From contig OX463856.1 in NCBI GenBank assembly GCA_949825065.1, forward strand, positions 2,125,369 through 2,189,368: DNA of 64,000 nt. Reading direction: 5' to 3'. Within the stretch, counting starts at the first letter, position 1; every line of letters begins with the position of its first letter. Shown here piece by piece: positions 51,164 to 61,880 of the stretch. The stretch comes from Odontocerum albicorne (lineage: Eukaryota > Arthropoda > Insecta > Trichoptera > Odontoceridae). The notes beneath the pieces are model-generated. The model was not told the origin of the DNA. It made no database searches and saw only the letters and a list, made by a program, of their open reading frames with translations. The translations under genes were made by a program, and so were the position numbers.

Positions 51164-54100
51164 AAATACAATAGAATTAAGAAATAATAGCCGTAACCTT
51201 AGTGCCATAGAAATTTCAAATGCTAGGGATGAGAGACCCTATCTTCATTGTGAAATTCAGGGCTCACCATTTAGGGCGTTGCTAGATTCAGGTGCAGCAA
51301 TTAACGTAATAGGTGGTAATCTGTATAAGAATTTTAAGGACTTACGGTTTATTATGCGAACTACTGAGGGAGTCGTTCACACGGCTGATAGTCAGGGACA
51401 TCGGGTGCTGGGTACGATCCAGTTGCCCCTACATTATGATCACCAAACTGTGTTGGTGGAATTCCAGGTAGTTCCTTCTTTAGATACTTGCTTAGTGCTC
51501 GGCATTCCCTTTTTGAAGCGTTCCGGGCTTACACCGAAATTGTTTCCTCATTCGAGTAGGTTCTTAAACGAGTCGGGGTCGTCTTCCTTATCGGCAGTTG
51601 CCTCCGGACCTCAGAGGCCTTCGTGTTTAACCTCCGCCGGAGACCTATCCCCTCGACAGGCGCAGCAATTGCTCCTGATGGTCAACCAGTTTGAGAGCAT
51701 CGCTTTTGAAAGAATAGGTTTGGGTCGTACCACTTTAGTTAATCATGTTATTGAAACCGGTACGCACCCGCCGGTGAAACAAAAAACGTACCCTTTGTCT
51801 CATGTGCGTCGTCAGCAGATGATTAAGGAGCTAGATGAAATGATCAGGTTAGGAGTAGTTGAACCCTCTAGGAGTTCATGGCTTAATAATGCCTTTATTG
51901 TTCCGAAAAAGGATGGTTCCGCTCGATTTGTATTGGACCCCCGCAAATTAAATTCTGTAACGCAGTCGGACTGTTATCGGTTACCTAACATCAACCGAAT
52001 TCTCGATAATCTTCGAGATACGCGCTACCTCACTGCTTTAGATCTGAGCCATGGGTTTTGGCAAATGCCATTAAGCAACGAGTCTAAATGCAAGACGGCA
52101 TTCTTCGTAGAGGGCCGGGGACAATATCAGTTTGTGGTCACCCCGTTTGGCTTAAAAAACATTCCTGCTGAGATGCAACGAATGATGGAACAATTGTTCA
52201 CCGATCAGGGTGACCATGTCTTCTGCTATCTAGATGATATTCTCATATGTAGTCCCGATTTCGAATCTCATTTGGCAACGCTGAGTATTGTTCTGGAGCG
52301 ATTAAAGGAGGCCAACCTTACCATCAAATTATCCAAGTCGGAATTTTGTAAAGCAAGTTTAAAGTATCTCGGTCATGTCGTGGATCGCGAGGGACTCCGT
52401 ACGGATCCCGAAAAGATCCGAATTATGCAGGAATTTCCTAGACCACGAAGTGTCAAGGAAGTTAAGAGTTTCCTTGGATTATGCTCTTACTATCGTAGGT
52501 TCATAAGAGATTTTTCAAAAATCGCTTCTCCTCTCTGCAAACTGACCAGCGTTAAGTTCCGTGGTTCAAAGTTTCAGTGGGATTCCTCCGCGGAGGAGTC
52601 CTTTATTCTTCTCAAAGGAGCCATGACGTCATCTCCAGTTCTGAAACCTCCAGATTACTCTATTCCTTATGTGCTCACGTGTGATGCAAGTGGTGTGAGC
52701 ATTGGTAGTTTTCTTTCTCAGAACAGGCCAGATGGTGGCGAGCATGCAATCGCGTATTTTTCACGCAAACTTTCTCCGGCGGAAAGATTATATAGTACTA
52801 CGGAACGCGAACTTTTAGCAATCGTAGACTCAGTGCACCACTTTCGTAGCTATTTGGATGGCACACGTTTCACAATTCAGAGTGACCATGATTGCCTTAA
52901 GTATTTGGATCATCTGTCTTCTCCTAGTGGCAGACTCGCCCGGTGGGCCTGTCGCCTGTCTCAATACGATTACGTTTTTGTGTATAAAAGGGGCTGCGAA
53001 AATAACTTGGCTGATGCCCTTAGTAGAATAGAGGTTGCCGCCTTAACCTTCCCCGCACCCTTCCAGAATGTAACCGATGAGTGGTACCTGCGTACACTTC
53101 AGGCATGCACGGACGATCCAGGCTCAATGCCCAACTTCGTAGTGGATAAGGATCGCCTATTTCGGTTGTGCAAATCCGCTCGCGACCCTGTTCAAAACTT
53201 AGGCGGACGGGATTGGAAGGTCGTTGTACCTAGTGACGCGTTGGGAGACCTTATTAGGGATACTCACAACAGTTTTTGCCATCCGGGTGTACGAAAAACT
53301 GTAGAAATTCTGTCACGCACGTATTATGCTCCCAAATTAATGGATGCCGTTACGCAATACATATCGCGTTGTGATACCTGTAAAGCTTATAAGCATAATA
53401 CTCAGAAGCCCTTAGGGCTTATGTCCGTGCCAAAGCGTGCATCCAGACCCATGCAGTCGTTGAGCATGGATCTGGTTGGTCCTCTTCCATTATCTCTAAA
53501 ACGAAATTCGTATATTTTGACGGTGGTTGATAATTTTAGCAAGTTTGTTTGGGCTTTCCCGCTGAGAGTAGCTACATCCAAGGCAATCATTAAATGCTTG
53601 GAGGGTCAGATATTTTTGCCGTGCTCCGTGCCTCGTACCATAGTTATGGATAATGGACGGCAATTTATTTCGGCAGAGTTCAAAGGATTCTTGGAGTCTT
53701 ATGGGATCACTGACCTCTTTTATAACGCCTACTATCACTCTCAGAATAACACTAGTGAGAGATATAATTCCTCGATTTTAACATGTTTATCATTAATGGT
53801 TCAGGATAACCAACGGGAGTGGTGCGAGCATTTAGGAAAAATCTGCTCGTGCTTGAATAATACCGTGAGTACAGCCACCGGGTACTCACCCTTTTTTTTA
53901 TTCCATGGGTTCCACCCTGTTCCCCATGGGTCGTTTCACGGCCAGAGGACGGCCTCCTCTGGAAAAGAAGAGGATCCAACCTCACACTATGCGGAGGGGC
54001 TCAAAAATATGGAACAGCTTTATGAGAGCGTTACTAACAAGCTCTTGGCCGGCTTTAAGCAGAGCGCTGCGCGCTATAATTTACGCCGGAGGTCTAGACC

Positions 54101-54299
54101 ACTGTCAGTTGGACAGGTGGTATGGAGGCGGTCTTTTAGCCAATCAAACGCTGGGCGATACTTCAGCAACAAATTAGCGCCCCGATTTGTCAAGTGTGTG
54201 GTCACAAGGAAAATTTCCGACACAATATATGAACTGTCTGACCTGAAGGGGAAAGTGGCAGGTAAATTTCACGTCAAAGACATCGCCAAGGTGGAATAA
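51114..54299 (+). CDS. gypsy Pol: protease, reverse transcriptase, RNase H, integrase
   Basis: 1,061 codons in the -1 frame, made as a Gag-Pol fusion; the domain has no ATG at its start. Numbering from the codon at 51279: protease active site LLDSGAA (DSG, about 3-5). RT has LDPRKLNSV, LSHGFWQMPL, FGLKN and the catalytic YLDDILI at 317-323. RNase H has TCDASG (Asp469), TTERELLAI and QSDHD. Integrase has the zinc HHCC (His663, His668, Cys698, Cys701) and D731, D791, E827 with the D2-E spacing of 35 typical of DDE integrases. A GPY/F-like C-terminal stretch (LAPRFVKCVV to FHVKDIAKVE) follows; no chromodomain seen. The product copies the RNA into DNA in the particle and inserts it in the nucleus. 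All catalytic residues are present and no stop interrupts it. NIPAEMQRMM replaces the usual NAPATFQRLM in RT. Confidence 0.96.
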   Translation, partial: QIGDQPGQGNSELRGWSNTIELRNNSRNLSAIEISNARDERPYLHCEIQGSPFRALLDSGAAINVIGGNLYKNFKDLRFIMRTTEGVVHTADSQGHRVLGTIQLPLHYDHQTVLVEFQVVPSLDTCLVLGIPFLKRSGLTPKLFPHSSRFLNESGSSSLSAVASGPQRPSCLTSAGDLSPRQAQQLLLMVNQFESIAFERIGLGRTTLVNHVIETGTHPPVKQKTYPLSHVRRQQMIKELDEMIRLGVVEPSRSSWLNNAFIVPKKDGSARFVLDPRKLNSVTQSDCYRLPNINRILDNLRDTRYLTALDLSHGFWQMPLSNESKCKTAFFVEGRGQYQFVVTPFGLKNIPAEMQRMMEQLFTDQGDHVFCYLDDILICSPDFESHLATLSIVLERLKEANLTIKLSKSEFCKASLKYLGHVVDREGLRTDPEKIRIMQEFPRPRSVKEVKSFLGLCSYYRRFIRDFSKIASPLCKLTSVKFRGSKFQWDSSAEESFILLKGAMTSSPVLKPPDYSIPYVLTCDASGVSIGSFLSQNRPDGGEHAIAYFSRKLSPAERLYSTTERELLAIVDSVHHFRSYLDGTRFTIQSDHDCLKYLDHLSSPSGRLARWACRLSQYDYVFVYKRGCENNLADALSRIEVAALTFPAPFQNVTDEWYLRTLQACTDDPGSMPNFVVDKDRLFRLCKSARDPVQNLGGRDWKVVVPSDALGDLIRDTHNSFCHPGVRKTVEILSRTYYAPKLMDAVTQYISRCDTCKAYKHNTQKPLGLMSVPKRASRPMQSLSMDLVGPLPLSLKRNSYILTVVDNFSKFVWAFPLRVATSKAIIKCLEGQIFLPCSVPRTIVMDNGRQFISAEFKGFLESYGITDLFYNAYYHSQNNTSERYNSSILTCLSLMVQDNQREWCEHLGKICSCLNNTVSTATGYSPFFLFHGFHPVPHGSFHGQRTASSGKEEDPTSHYAEGLKNMEQLYESVTNKLLAGFKQSAARYNLRRRSRPLSVGQVVWRRSFSQSNAGRYFSNKLAPRFVKCVVTRKISDTIYELSDLKGKVAGKFHVKDIAKVE

Positions 54300-54785
54300 G
54301 GGCTCCATTACGGTGAATTGACGCGAGAGCTGCCGTGGCACTTGTGGTAATTCAGTTTTACCAAATTAGGTTTCCATGTTCCAAGAAAAAAAATATGGTG
54401 GCGCTCAATAGACCATGCGCTGGACAATGAGTGGTGATTTTTTGCTGATAGCATAGCGTTTGTATGCGCGTCTTTTGATAGAGCGTCGACGCTCACTTCC
54501 TCATGATGTCACATTGGATACATCCATATCAATTCCTTATCCTGTTCTATCAAGGGTCGCTCACCTGGCACTAGGTCGTATAGGTTGAATGGAAGGCAGC
54601 TCCATGATAGAGAATGAGTGGGGTTGCTACAGGGGTTTGGGAAGTGCTGCTGGGAAGTATGAATGAAAAGGATTTGGTGCGTGCTTTGGTGGGGGGGGCT
54701 TTCGATGGGATATCCTTTAATTGTGAGGCTTCGGCCAATGATTTTTTTTTTTTGTTGTTTTGTATATTTTTTTTATTGTAACTGT

Positions 54786-55560
54786 CAGTCCGGTCTAGGT
54801 GGGCAGGCGTCCGCGACGCCATCGGTACACGGAGGTGCATAGTATGATATGACTACGTCATGCACATCTTGGCTCCGCCCGTTGGTTCTGCGGCCGTCGC
54901 ACCGACGACAGAGGTGGGCGCTCGCGGCACCATTGGTACCAGGACCTCCATAGTAGTGTGTATGGACTCCGCCCTTTGGGTCCGCAGGCGTCACACTGGT
55001 GACAAAGGTTTTATTGTCAGTCCGGTCCAGGTGGGCAGGCGTCCGTGGCGCCATCGGTACCCGGACGTAGGTAGCATGGTGTGGGGACATCATGCGTATC
55101 TTGGGTCCGCCCGTTGGTTCTGCGGCCGTCGCACCGACGACTTAGGTGGGCGCTCGTGGGCACCATTGGGACAAGGACGACCGTAGTTTTGTGCGTGGAC
55201 AACATGTACAACTTGGCTCCGCCCTTTGGGTCCGCGGGTGTCGCACTGGTGACAACGGTTGTGGAGTAGGCTCCAACCAATCAGCGAAAGGCTTACGGAT
55301 GGCCTATATACATCCAGTAGGGGGCTTACGGATGGCCTATATACATCCAGTGGAGGCTTACGGATGGCCTATATACATCCAGTGGGGGTTGTTGAGTGTG
55401 ACTCCAACCATGGGCGTCATGAACCCAAATTTGCATGTGCTCCCGGTCTAGGTGGACGCTCATGGCACCGTCGGTGCCCGGATAACCATGGTATTTTATG
55501 GATCATGCGAGTTTTGGCACCGTCCGTGATGTGGGTGGGCGTCGCACTGACGACTCTGGC
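54786..55560 (+). repeat. GC-rich tandem repeats in the gypsy 3' region
   Basis: GTCAGTCCGGTC(T/C)AGGTGGGCAG begins two long units at about 54784 and 55016. Each consists of two diverged halves of about 115 bp sharing GGTGGGCGC or GGTGGGCAGGCGTC, GCACCATTGGTAC, TTGGCTCCGCCC and GGTCCGC. A fifth half-unit lies at about 55447-55560. Far more GC-rich than the rest of the window. Confidence 0.8.
55291..55388 (+). repeat. 32-33-bp tandem repeat, three copies
   Basis: GCTTACGGATGGCCTATATA plus CATCCAGT starts at 55291, 55324 and 55356. Each unit contains an internal inverted GGATG/CATCC. Confidence 0.9.
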
Positions 55561-55954
55561 TAGCACGAGAATTGGCACTAAAGGGATGACGATCCCCGAG
55601 GTGATGATATTATAAACACATATTTGCTGTATTGTATAACCAAGTGTAACTGTTTCTTGTCAGTTTTTAGACCTGGAGGAGGCCTATAGTCAGATGTCGC
55701 CCCTATGAGTGGTGTCTCAGGGCCGTGTAATGGAAAATCGTATGTTAAATGTGTCTTATATAGTCTCATTATTGATATATCGCCAGACTTGTATCTTGCA
55801 ATATCAAAGATCACCAGACAAGCGGGAGGAAACTCACCTTGCTTCCTTAATTTAAGTGATTAGGTTAAGAAACTAAATCAGTGCCCCTAAAAGTGCAGAC
55901 TATCGGATCCGGTTCTGGGGAAGCCGTTGTGAACTAACATAATTACTATTAAGT

Positions 55955-56210
55955 AACTTGATCTGTTTTTGGGCATTACTCTTGTGAGTGTGTTGCCTTT
56001 GTAATCTTAAATGTTTGTACATTTTTCTATTGTAAATTAATAAGAATTATTATGTGTAACCATGCTGTAGAGAAGGCGATAGTATCTGTTCTTGAACATT
56101 ACTCTTGTGACTGTTTTGTCTTGTTATCCTAAATGTTGTATGTTTCTTTTTTTTGTAAAAATAATAATAAGACTTATTATGTGTAACCATGTTGAGGGGA
56201 AGGCGATAAT
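55955..56210 (+). repeat. two direct repeats of about 127 bp
   Basis: ATCTGTTTTTGGGCATTACT at about 55960 and ATCTGTTCTTGAACATTACT at about 56083 start two diverged copies, both ending TATTATGTGTAACCATG, GGCGATA. Confidence 0.8.
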
Positions 56211-56510
56211 TGATGTTCTCCTGTATTGTGCCTTGCTCTATAAAATGTTTAACTGTTTCCAGGTGTTCTTAGATAGGGAAGCCCTGAGAGTTAGTTTTTC
56301 GTGGTTTCCTACTCTTTCGCAAATGCAGGGGCTTATTAAATCGTCCACGAGCGTATCCGGCATGACCCAGTAACGTCATGCCCTTTAGCATAGTATCTAA
56401 TCCTTGTTTCGGCAAGCAGGTGTATGACCAATTGACACAGGGCCGTAATCAGTACTTGAATTATTATTTTTTTTTTAATATTTTTTTTTTTTCGGTAACA
56501 TAAAATGGAG

Positions 56511-57982
56511 TGTCAGGACTTGGGTACGGCCGACCAATTAGTTTATTGTAGTTAAAAATAACCATTAAAAATAGCGAACCGGGACAGTCAAAGGGAGATC
56601 TTGCGTCATTTTCGAGAAGGATTGCTTCCTATTGTTTCAAGCTTAACTGCCTCGAGTGGCTGGCTTTGTCGTCCCGTTTGTATAGAAATACACGACACTT
56701 TATGAGGATCGGTAATTAGTGTTCCGTCTTACGATCTGATTTATTGCAGTCACAGATAACTATTGTTACTAAGAAAAGAAATAAAACTTTGCGCAAGATA
56801 TATTTCAGAGGGTGTATGCGCTTTTATGACCGCGATTGTTATGCGAGAAAGAAAAAAAGGGGTCAAAAATTTCTCTTCTCCTTTCTAAAGAAATACGTCG
56901 CGCTTAATTTATTGCGGACATAGTTAAATATGGATTCAACGGTAAGAAGACAAAAAAAAAACACTTCACTCGAGATACATTTCAAAAGAAGTGACTATTG
57001 TCCCTTAAGCAATTTTAAGTGTCGCCTTTAGGGTTACCGGATGTTATACAAAAGGGATTCTCGACTTAATTACGCTGTGAAAGTTTAAATATACTATTCA
57101 TTGGCAAAATAACGTCCGGCCGGACAAAAAAGATTTATGATTTTTTTAACGGTCGCGAGCAACTTTCTAAAGAGTTCCAAAATGGCGGAGCTTGGGGAGA
57201 TCCCTTAAATAAAGGAACCGCGATCTCCCCACATCTTTCTCGCCACGAAGTTATCAAGTCAACATCATTCTCGTCTTGACGCTGTTCGCGAACTTGAACA
57301 AGCCTTTCTCACATTTGATTGTTCATTCTTATTTGATACAATTTGTCCGGTAAATTCTGGAGGAACTGAGTCGTGTGGGTGTATTACGGCACGAATTGGC
57401 GGTCGCCAACCACTGAGGGAATTTCTTCACATCAGCGGCCCTGTAGTAACAGTATAAGGTCAGAGGGCCATATACGAGTCGACCTGGTCATACACTTGAA
57501 GCGGATCTGGGATAATACATTTTGTCCTGTATTGGAGTAAGATCAACCTTATTTATCCTCTTTTGCTTGTCATTTTATGGTGATATCTGAGTATTCTAGA
57601 GATTGGCGAGATCTAATCTTTGAGAATTGACACATTTCCGCAACGGACTGTTGTGTGATTACCCCTGATAATAAATTACTTCGACTGCCTGTCCATCTGA
57701 AAGGTTAGCGGAGTAGCAGAGAGAAATCTGCCCATTTGATTTTCCTGACGGAGTATCAGCTCGTCAGGATTAAATATATAACCTATTAACAGCAAATATG
57801 TGTTTCATTATGTATTTATACCTACCCAAGCACTGACGAATGCCTACCTCTTCCCACGACATCTTGAGATCTTATTGAGCCTTGTTTTACCTATACTGAG
57901 CTACCGGAGTAAGAGTCATACATTGTAACATCCAGGCTTTTAGTAATCCAACTTAATTAATTAAAGGGCAAAAAGTCTGAAA
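56511..57982 (+). repeat. 3' LTR (1,472 bp)
   Basis: Same sequence as 48474-49946 apart from the two differences noted. It supplies the polyadenylation site of the element RNA. Followed by ACCA and LINE-C sequence. Confidence 0.95.
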
Positions 57983-58205
57983 ACCATCTCAATCGCCTCT
58001 CCTCCATCTTACTGTTGATGTCTGTAACATCTAGGCTTCCACGAATGCGTAAACTTTTTATTTTGTCTCTTAGGGACACACCAACTGACCATCTTAGTAT
58101 GCGCATTTCAGCAGTTTCTAGTTGCCTGGAGTAAGAGTTATACATCGTCCAGCATTTGGATCCATAGAAGAGTGCAAGTCTGACAATCGTTTCGTATACT
58201 TTTTA
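57983..58205 (-). pseudogene. LINE-C, upstream part split off by the gypsy insertion
   Basis: The minus strand reads LALFYGSKC-like, then MYNSYSRQLETAEMRILRWS, VGVSLRDKIKSLRIRGSLDV, TDINSKMEERRLRW, ending at ACCA beside the LTR. It continues at 48473. Its neighbour in sequence is the LINE-C copy at 38.2-38.7 kb. Confidence 0.85.
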
Positions 58206-58719
58206 TTTTAACTTATCGATATCGATATGATTGGTACCAGTTAAGAACAAAATAAGTTATATTTTTATAAAGTCCACTGAGTCAAAACAGTATCATTTGT
58301 GGTGTTTGGCCATAATAATAAAGTCATAGCATTGAATTATATGGTTTTCTCCATACGTCAGGTCAGCCATACCATATACTCAGTCCCTCACACGCAAAGG
58401 GGTTGGACCGGAGCGGAACGCTTTGTATCCATTTTCCCATCCGGTAGGCTACGTTTGCTCTGTAATTTGTTTAAAGTATTATTCAACCCATTTAGATTCA
58501 ATATTATAGTCTGGTGAATATTTTTAATGTTGAGTTAAGGAGAACCCTTCTTCGGAATTTCCTCAATATAAAGTCTTAACTTAGAGACTAGTTATACTAT
58601 TTTACATTAAAGTTACTTATTATTATATATTATTTATTGTTAAGCCATTTCCAGTTTGAAGAAATTGTAATTTTTTGGTCAAACTCTTTTTACTCTACTA
58701 AAAACACGGTATAACTCTA
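58206..58719. other. unassigned stretch
   Basis: A 72-codon frame (58299-58517) has no recognisable domain. Confidence 0.35.
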
Positions 58720-58925
58720 CCATTTCCTTGTTTCAAAAGAGTATTCACTTGATTCAATCATTCTTTTCTTGGACTATCTCTACCACATCTTCTTTTCTTG
58801 GACTATCTCTACCACACTATCGTTTTGTTAAATGTTCATTCATATGTTCCAAATGTCCAAACCATCTTAACTTTTCTTCTTTACCTTACTCAACATATCA
58901 TCAGTCTTAAGTTCACATTAATTAT
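58720..58925 (-). pseudogene. LINE-G fragment with a 28-bp duplication
   Basis: The minus-strand frame has SPRKE and LNQVNTLLKQGN, a decayed LINE-G tail. TTTTCTTGGACTATCTCTAC plus CACATC occurs twice in tandem at about 58763-58820. Confidence 0.5.
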
Positions 58926-58949
58926 TAATCAATTTATAATAATAAAAAT

Positions 58950-59125
58950 TATTACTCCTCGAATAACAACCAGAGGAAGACCAAAGAATTCATGGGTGGT
59001 GCAAAAAGATAACCCGATGCAGATGCACGGCCTGAGGGACGTAGTCCGGGACACAAGAGCATACAACCTGAGGACGAGGAGAGCTGACCCCGACAGTCTT
59101 CGCAGACAATGAGTTGGGATGGAGC
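58950..59125 (+). pseudogene. LINE-C terminal fragment
   Basis: TPRITTRGRPKNSWVVQKDN, PMQMHGLRDVVRDTRAYNLR, TRRADPDSLRRQ, stop, then VGMEPGRE: the same tail as 48221-48473 on the opposite strand, in an open frame. Confidence 0.75.
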
Positions 59126-59214
59126 CAGGGAGAGAATTTATAATAATAAAAAATGTTAATTATTTTGTAAAATGTTTAGTAAAACAATTTTTTTCTACTT
59201 GCCATAACAGTCTT

Positions 59215-59450
59215 ACCCTAACGGTATAACCCTACCGGTTTCAAGCACAAACAAGATCGAATTGTGTTTGGACTGGTACCGACATAGAAAACGCATTCAA
59301 CGATAAAAATCGGGTTGAGGATTGTGGTTGAGAGAGGGAGGAGACATTTCAGCAAGCAGCGTTGAGATCTTGGGAATGTATGAACCAAATATTCATCCCA
59401 ATGCACTGACTTGGATATTTGCAGAGCCTCTAATCTGTCCAATTTATTTC
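59215..59450 (-). pseudogene. PLE1 3' end with probable GIY-YIG tail
   Basis: The minus-strand frame of 74 codons starts MDRLEALQISKSVHWDEYLV and ends CLCLKPVGLYR. It matches 8085-8420 but has lost the CTGATGATGAGG segment. Confidence 0.55.
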
Positions 59451-59894
59451 AGTTATTATTTATGTCATCAATAATATTACTATACAGATGTTTTTTGTGA
59501 TTTATTCTACTATACTATATTCTACTATTCTACTGTAAATAATATCTTATTCAGATAGATTCTATTTAAAATAACTAAGTTATTTTTCATAAATCTTGTA
59601 TTGCTATTTGATTTTTTTTTGTTTTCGTGCCGTACTTAACATTTGCATGTTAACCTTATGTTTTTTTTTTTTTTTTGTGATTTGTAAATAACACAAAAGG
59701 GTCGTTTAGTTTGGAGCTTCCATTTTTACTTGATCACAGAACCCACAGAATGATTAATCCATTTAGCAGATACTAACTACAATGTACCGTTTTTTTTGAC
59801 GAATACAATAGTTACAATGATTCGATTCAAACTGGAATTTTGAATGAATACATGAATAAAATCAACGTTTTACAAAAAAATCAAACAACAACAT
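59451..59894. other. unassigned AT-rich stretch
   Basis: No feature recognised. Confidence 0.35.
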
Positions 59895-60560
59895 AACTGT
59901 GTGCCTAAGATTCATTTTCAACCTACGTAAGTACGATCATATAACTTCATTCCAGAAGGCATTGAACTGGTTCAATATTAAAAATAGACGTCAAATTCAC
60001 ATACTTTCACTATTGTATAATATCCTTAACTGTCCCGGCGCCCCCTCTTATCTCGCCGAGAATTTTCAGCGTCTTTCCAATCATGGATTAGCGCGACGCT
60101 CAAACAGAGATTGTTTATTGGATTTTCCAGTTAACCGCTCCCCTTTCTTTACGTCGTCCTTTACTGTCCATGCAGTGAGACTGGAATCCAATGTAAGACT
60201 CGTTCCGTCCTTGGCATGCTTTAAGAAGCGACTGAAAAACTCTTAATTTCTAGTCAGTAAAATAACGTGTAATCTTCCTGATTTTTCTTTTCCTTTCCTC
60301 TCCACCATCCCTTCCTTTCCTTTTGATTGATGACATCTCACTTTATATCAAAAATTAGGGGGATTGTCCGTCTTTGTGGAGCTCGTGGGGGGCATATGCT
60401 CACGTATATGTTTATGGATGTCATGGGGATGGATAGTCATTTGAATAATTTATGCGACCACTTAACTTGCTTCATTTACTTTTATCTGGTTGGTTGAAAG
60501 AGATTGCCACCTAGCAATAAGACCGGCAGATTGTATTTGCAATAAAAGTGTTAAATAAAT
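59895..60560 (+). pseudogene. LINE-D RT C-terminus and 3' UTR
   Basis: Frame to 60246: WFNIKNRRQIHILSLLYNIL, NCPGAPSYLAENFQRLSNHG, HAVRLESNVRLVPSLACFKK. A 12-bp-scale deletion removed part of LWNQLQT. The 3' UTR is as at 6976-7285, ending AATAAAAGTGTTAAATAAAT. Confidence 0.75.
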
Positions 60561-60574
60561 TAATAACTTATATG

Positions 60575-60810
60575 TTGTAATTAGTTTTATCAAACACTGT
60601 TAATTCCACTTTTTATAACGGTATAACCCTACCGGTTTCAAGGTTTTCCGTCATTATCAGGGGAGCACAAACAAGACCTAAGGAAGTGCAAGCCTTGAAA
60701 CCGGTAGGGTTATACCGTTACAAAAAGTGGAATAAACAGTGTTTGATAAAACAAATTACAACGTATTTAAACTTCCACAATGTTAATGCCTTAACTGTAA
60801 ACAATATATA
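60575..60810. mobile_element. PLE1 diverging inverted pair
   Basis: Minus arm 60578-60680 and plus arm 60684-60810 meet near 60682. Both carry CTTGAAACCGGTAGGGTTAT and the GTGGAATAAACAG or GTGGAATTAACAG block. The plus arm continues through TTAAACTTCCACAATGTTAA, seen also at 4.97 kb. Confidence 0.7.
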
Positions 60811-61239
60811 ACTCATATAATCACAAATAATACCAAAAAGGAGTTTTAAGTTCTTATACCACCTACAAGCCAGGGCTCAGAAGGTCCAGGGCGGTAACAC
60901 AACAAAATTATCTGAAAAAAAATTAAAACAAAAATTTGTTCGTTTAATGCATACTCCAAATACAATAAAAAAACACATCAAACTTTTTAGAAGTCTTGGA
61001 AAGTTTGAGAGATAAAAATATATAGCTTTTATGAAAATATTCTTTGTGTTCATAATATTTCTTATCTTCTGTAAGTGAAAATCATTTCATCGTTGTCCCT
61101 AAATACAATATTTTCTATAATTGGCCTCTTGTCTTGAGGTAACATGATTTTTTAATGCCGACGAAAACAAAATACACCTTTTCATGTTTATTTTGGCCTT
61201 AAATGTTACAAAATTTTTTTTTATGAATAAATATGACCA
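60811..61239. other. unassigned AT-rich stretch
   Basis: No feature recognised. Confidence 0.35.
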
Positions 61240-61385
61240 AAGACATATGTATCCTTATATCCTCGAACACTAGGTGGGAAAAGTGCCTGTTTCGTTCGAA
61301 CGGAGTAGCACAGCGCGGGGTTTGAACCGACGACCTTCCGCACAAAAGTCCAATGCATTTCCGCGCGGCCATGCACCTCATTAAT
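61240..61385 (-). mobile_element. SINE-1 (tRNA-derived)
   Basis: Minus strand: CATGGCCGCGCGGAAATGCA, TTTTGTGCGGAAGGTCG, GGTTCAAACCCCGCG, then GTGCTACTCCGTTCGAACG. It aligns through the body with 22990-23135. Confidence 0.65.
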
Positions 61386-61479
61386 GCAACGTTAAACTTT
61401 GTTCCATGCATCCTTTTTTGTTTCCCCCTTGTACCTTGAGTATTCCTCACTTATTTTTCAGTGTTTCTTCTTTATATCT

Positions 61480-61560
61480 CAATAATAGTGGGCTATAATC
61501 CCGAGTTAAGCACTCGTGAGGAGAACTTGCTCTCTAAACGGCGCTATATGAGTTGCTCTT
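61480..61560 (+). mobile_element. SINE-3 copy
   Basis: TAATCCCGAGTTAAGCACTC, GAGGAGAACTTGCTCTCTAA, ACGGCGCTATATGAG match the SINE-3 body at 11.1 kb. It abuts LINE-A. Confidence 0.45.
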
Positions 61561-61880
61561 TGCTCCTCTAAGTACATGACCCAAGTAGGACACCTTTCGG
61601 ATTTTAATATTGTATTATTCTGCAACTCTCTATCAACGTTGGCTCTTTGGAGAACCCTTGTGTTGCTGACCATATCCGTCCAGGGTATCCGTAGCATTCT
61701 CCGGTGCATCCACATTTCGAATGCTTCCAGTCGGTTCATACTACTAACTTTAAGGGTCATGATTTCCCTCCATGCAATAACACTGACCAAACGTTGCATT
61801 TGACTAACCGTTGTCGAAGTTTCAAGTTTTAGATTATCATCGCAGAATACGCTTCTCATTTTATTAAAAGCCGCACGAGA
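61561..61880 (-). pseudogene. LINE-A RT end
   Basis: MRSVFCDDNLKLETSTTVSQ, then MTLKVSSMNRLEAFEMWMHR, RMLRIPWTDMVSNTRVLQRA, NVDRELQNNTILKSERC; the tail is cut at the SINE-3 boundary. Two frameshifts relative to 46.1-46.7 kb. Confidence 0.75.

Larger units (their letters stand above)
54300..56510 (+). other. 2.2-kb non-coding region between pol and the 3' LTR
   Basis: No frame longer than about 118 codons and none resembling an envelope protein. It holds three repeat blocks listed separately. The usual purine tract before the 3' LTR is weak (AAAATGGAG, 56502-56510). The length is unusual: many gypsy elements have only short spacing here. Confidence 0.85.
48474..57982 (+). mobile_element. complete young Ty3/gypsy LTR retrotransposon
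   Basis: 9,509 bp bounded by near-identical LTRs and by ACCA at 48470-48473 and 57983-57986. Layout: LTR, hairpin and candidate primer site, gag, -1 frameshift, pol (PR-RT-RH-IN), 2.2-kb non-coding region, LTR. The domain order with integrase last is that of Ty3/gypsy. No env-like frame exists, so it is a retrotransposon, not an errantivirus. gag and pol have no premature stops, so this copy could be active. It lies inside LINE-C. Confidence 0.97.

Noticed and set aside
54300..56510. an envelope gene in the gypsy element
   Set aside because: The longest frame is about 118 codons, without signal peptide, membrane segment or cleavage site.
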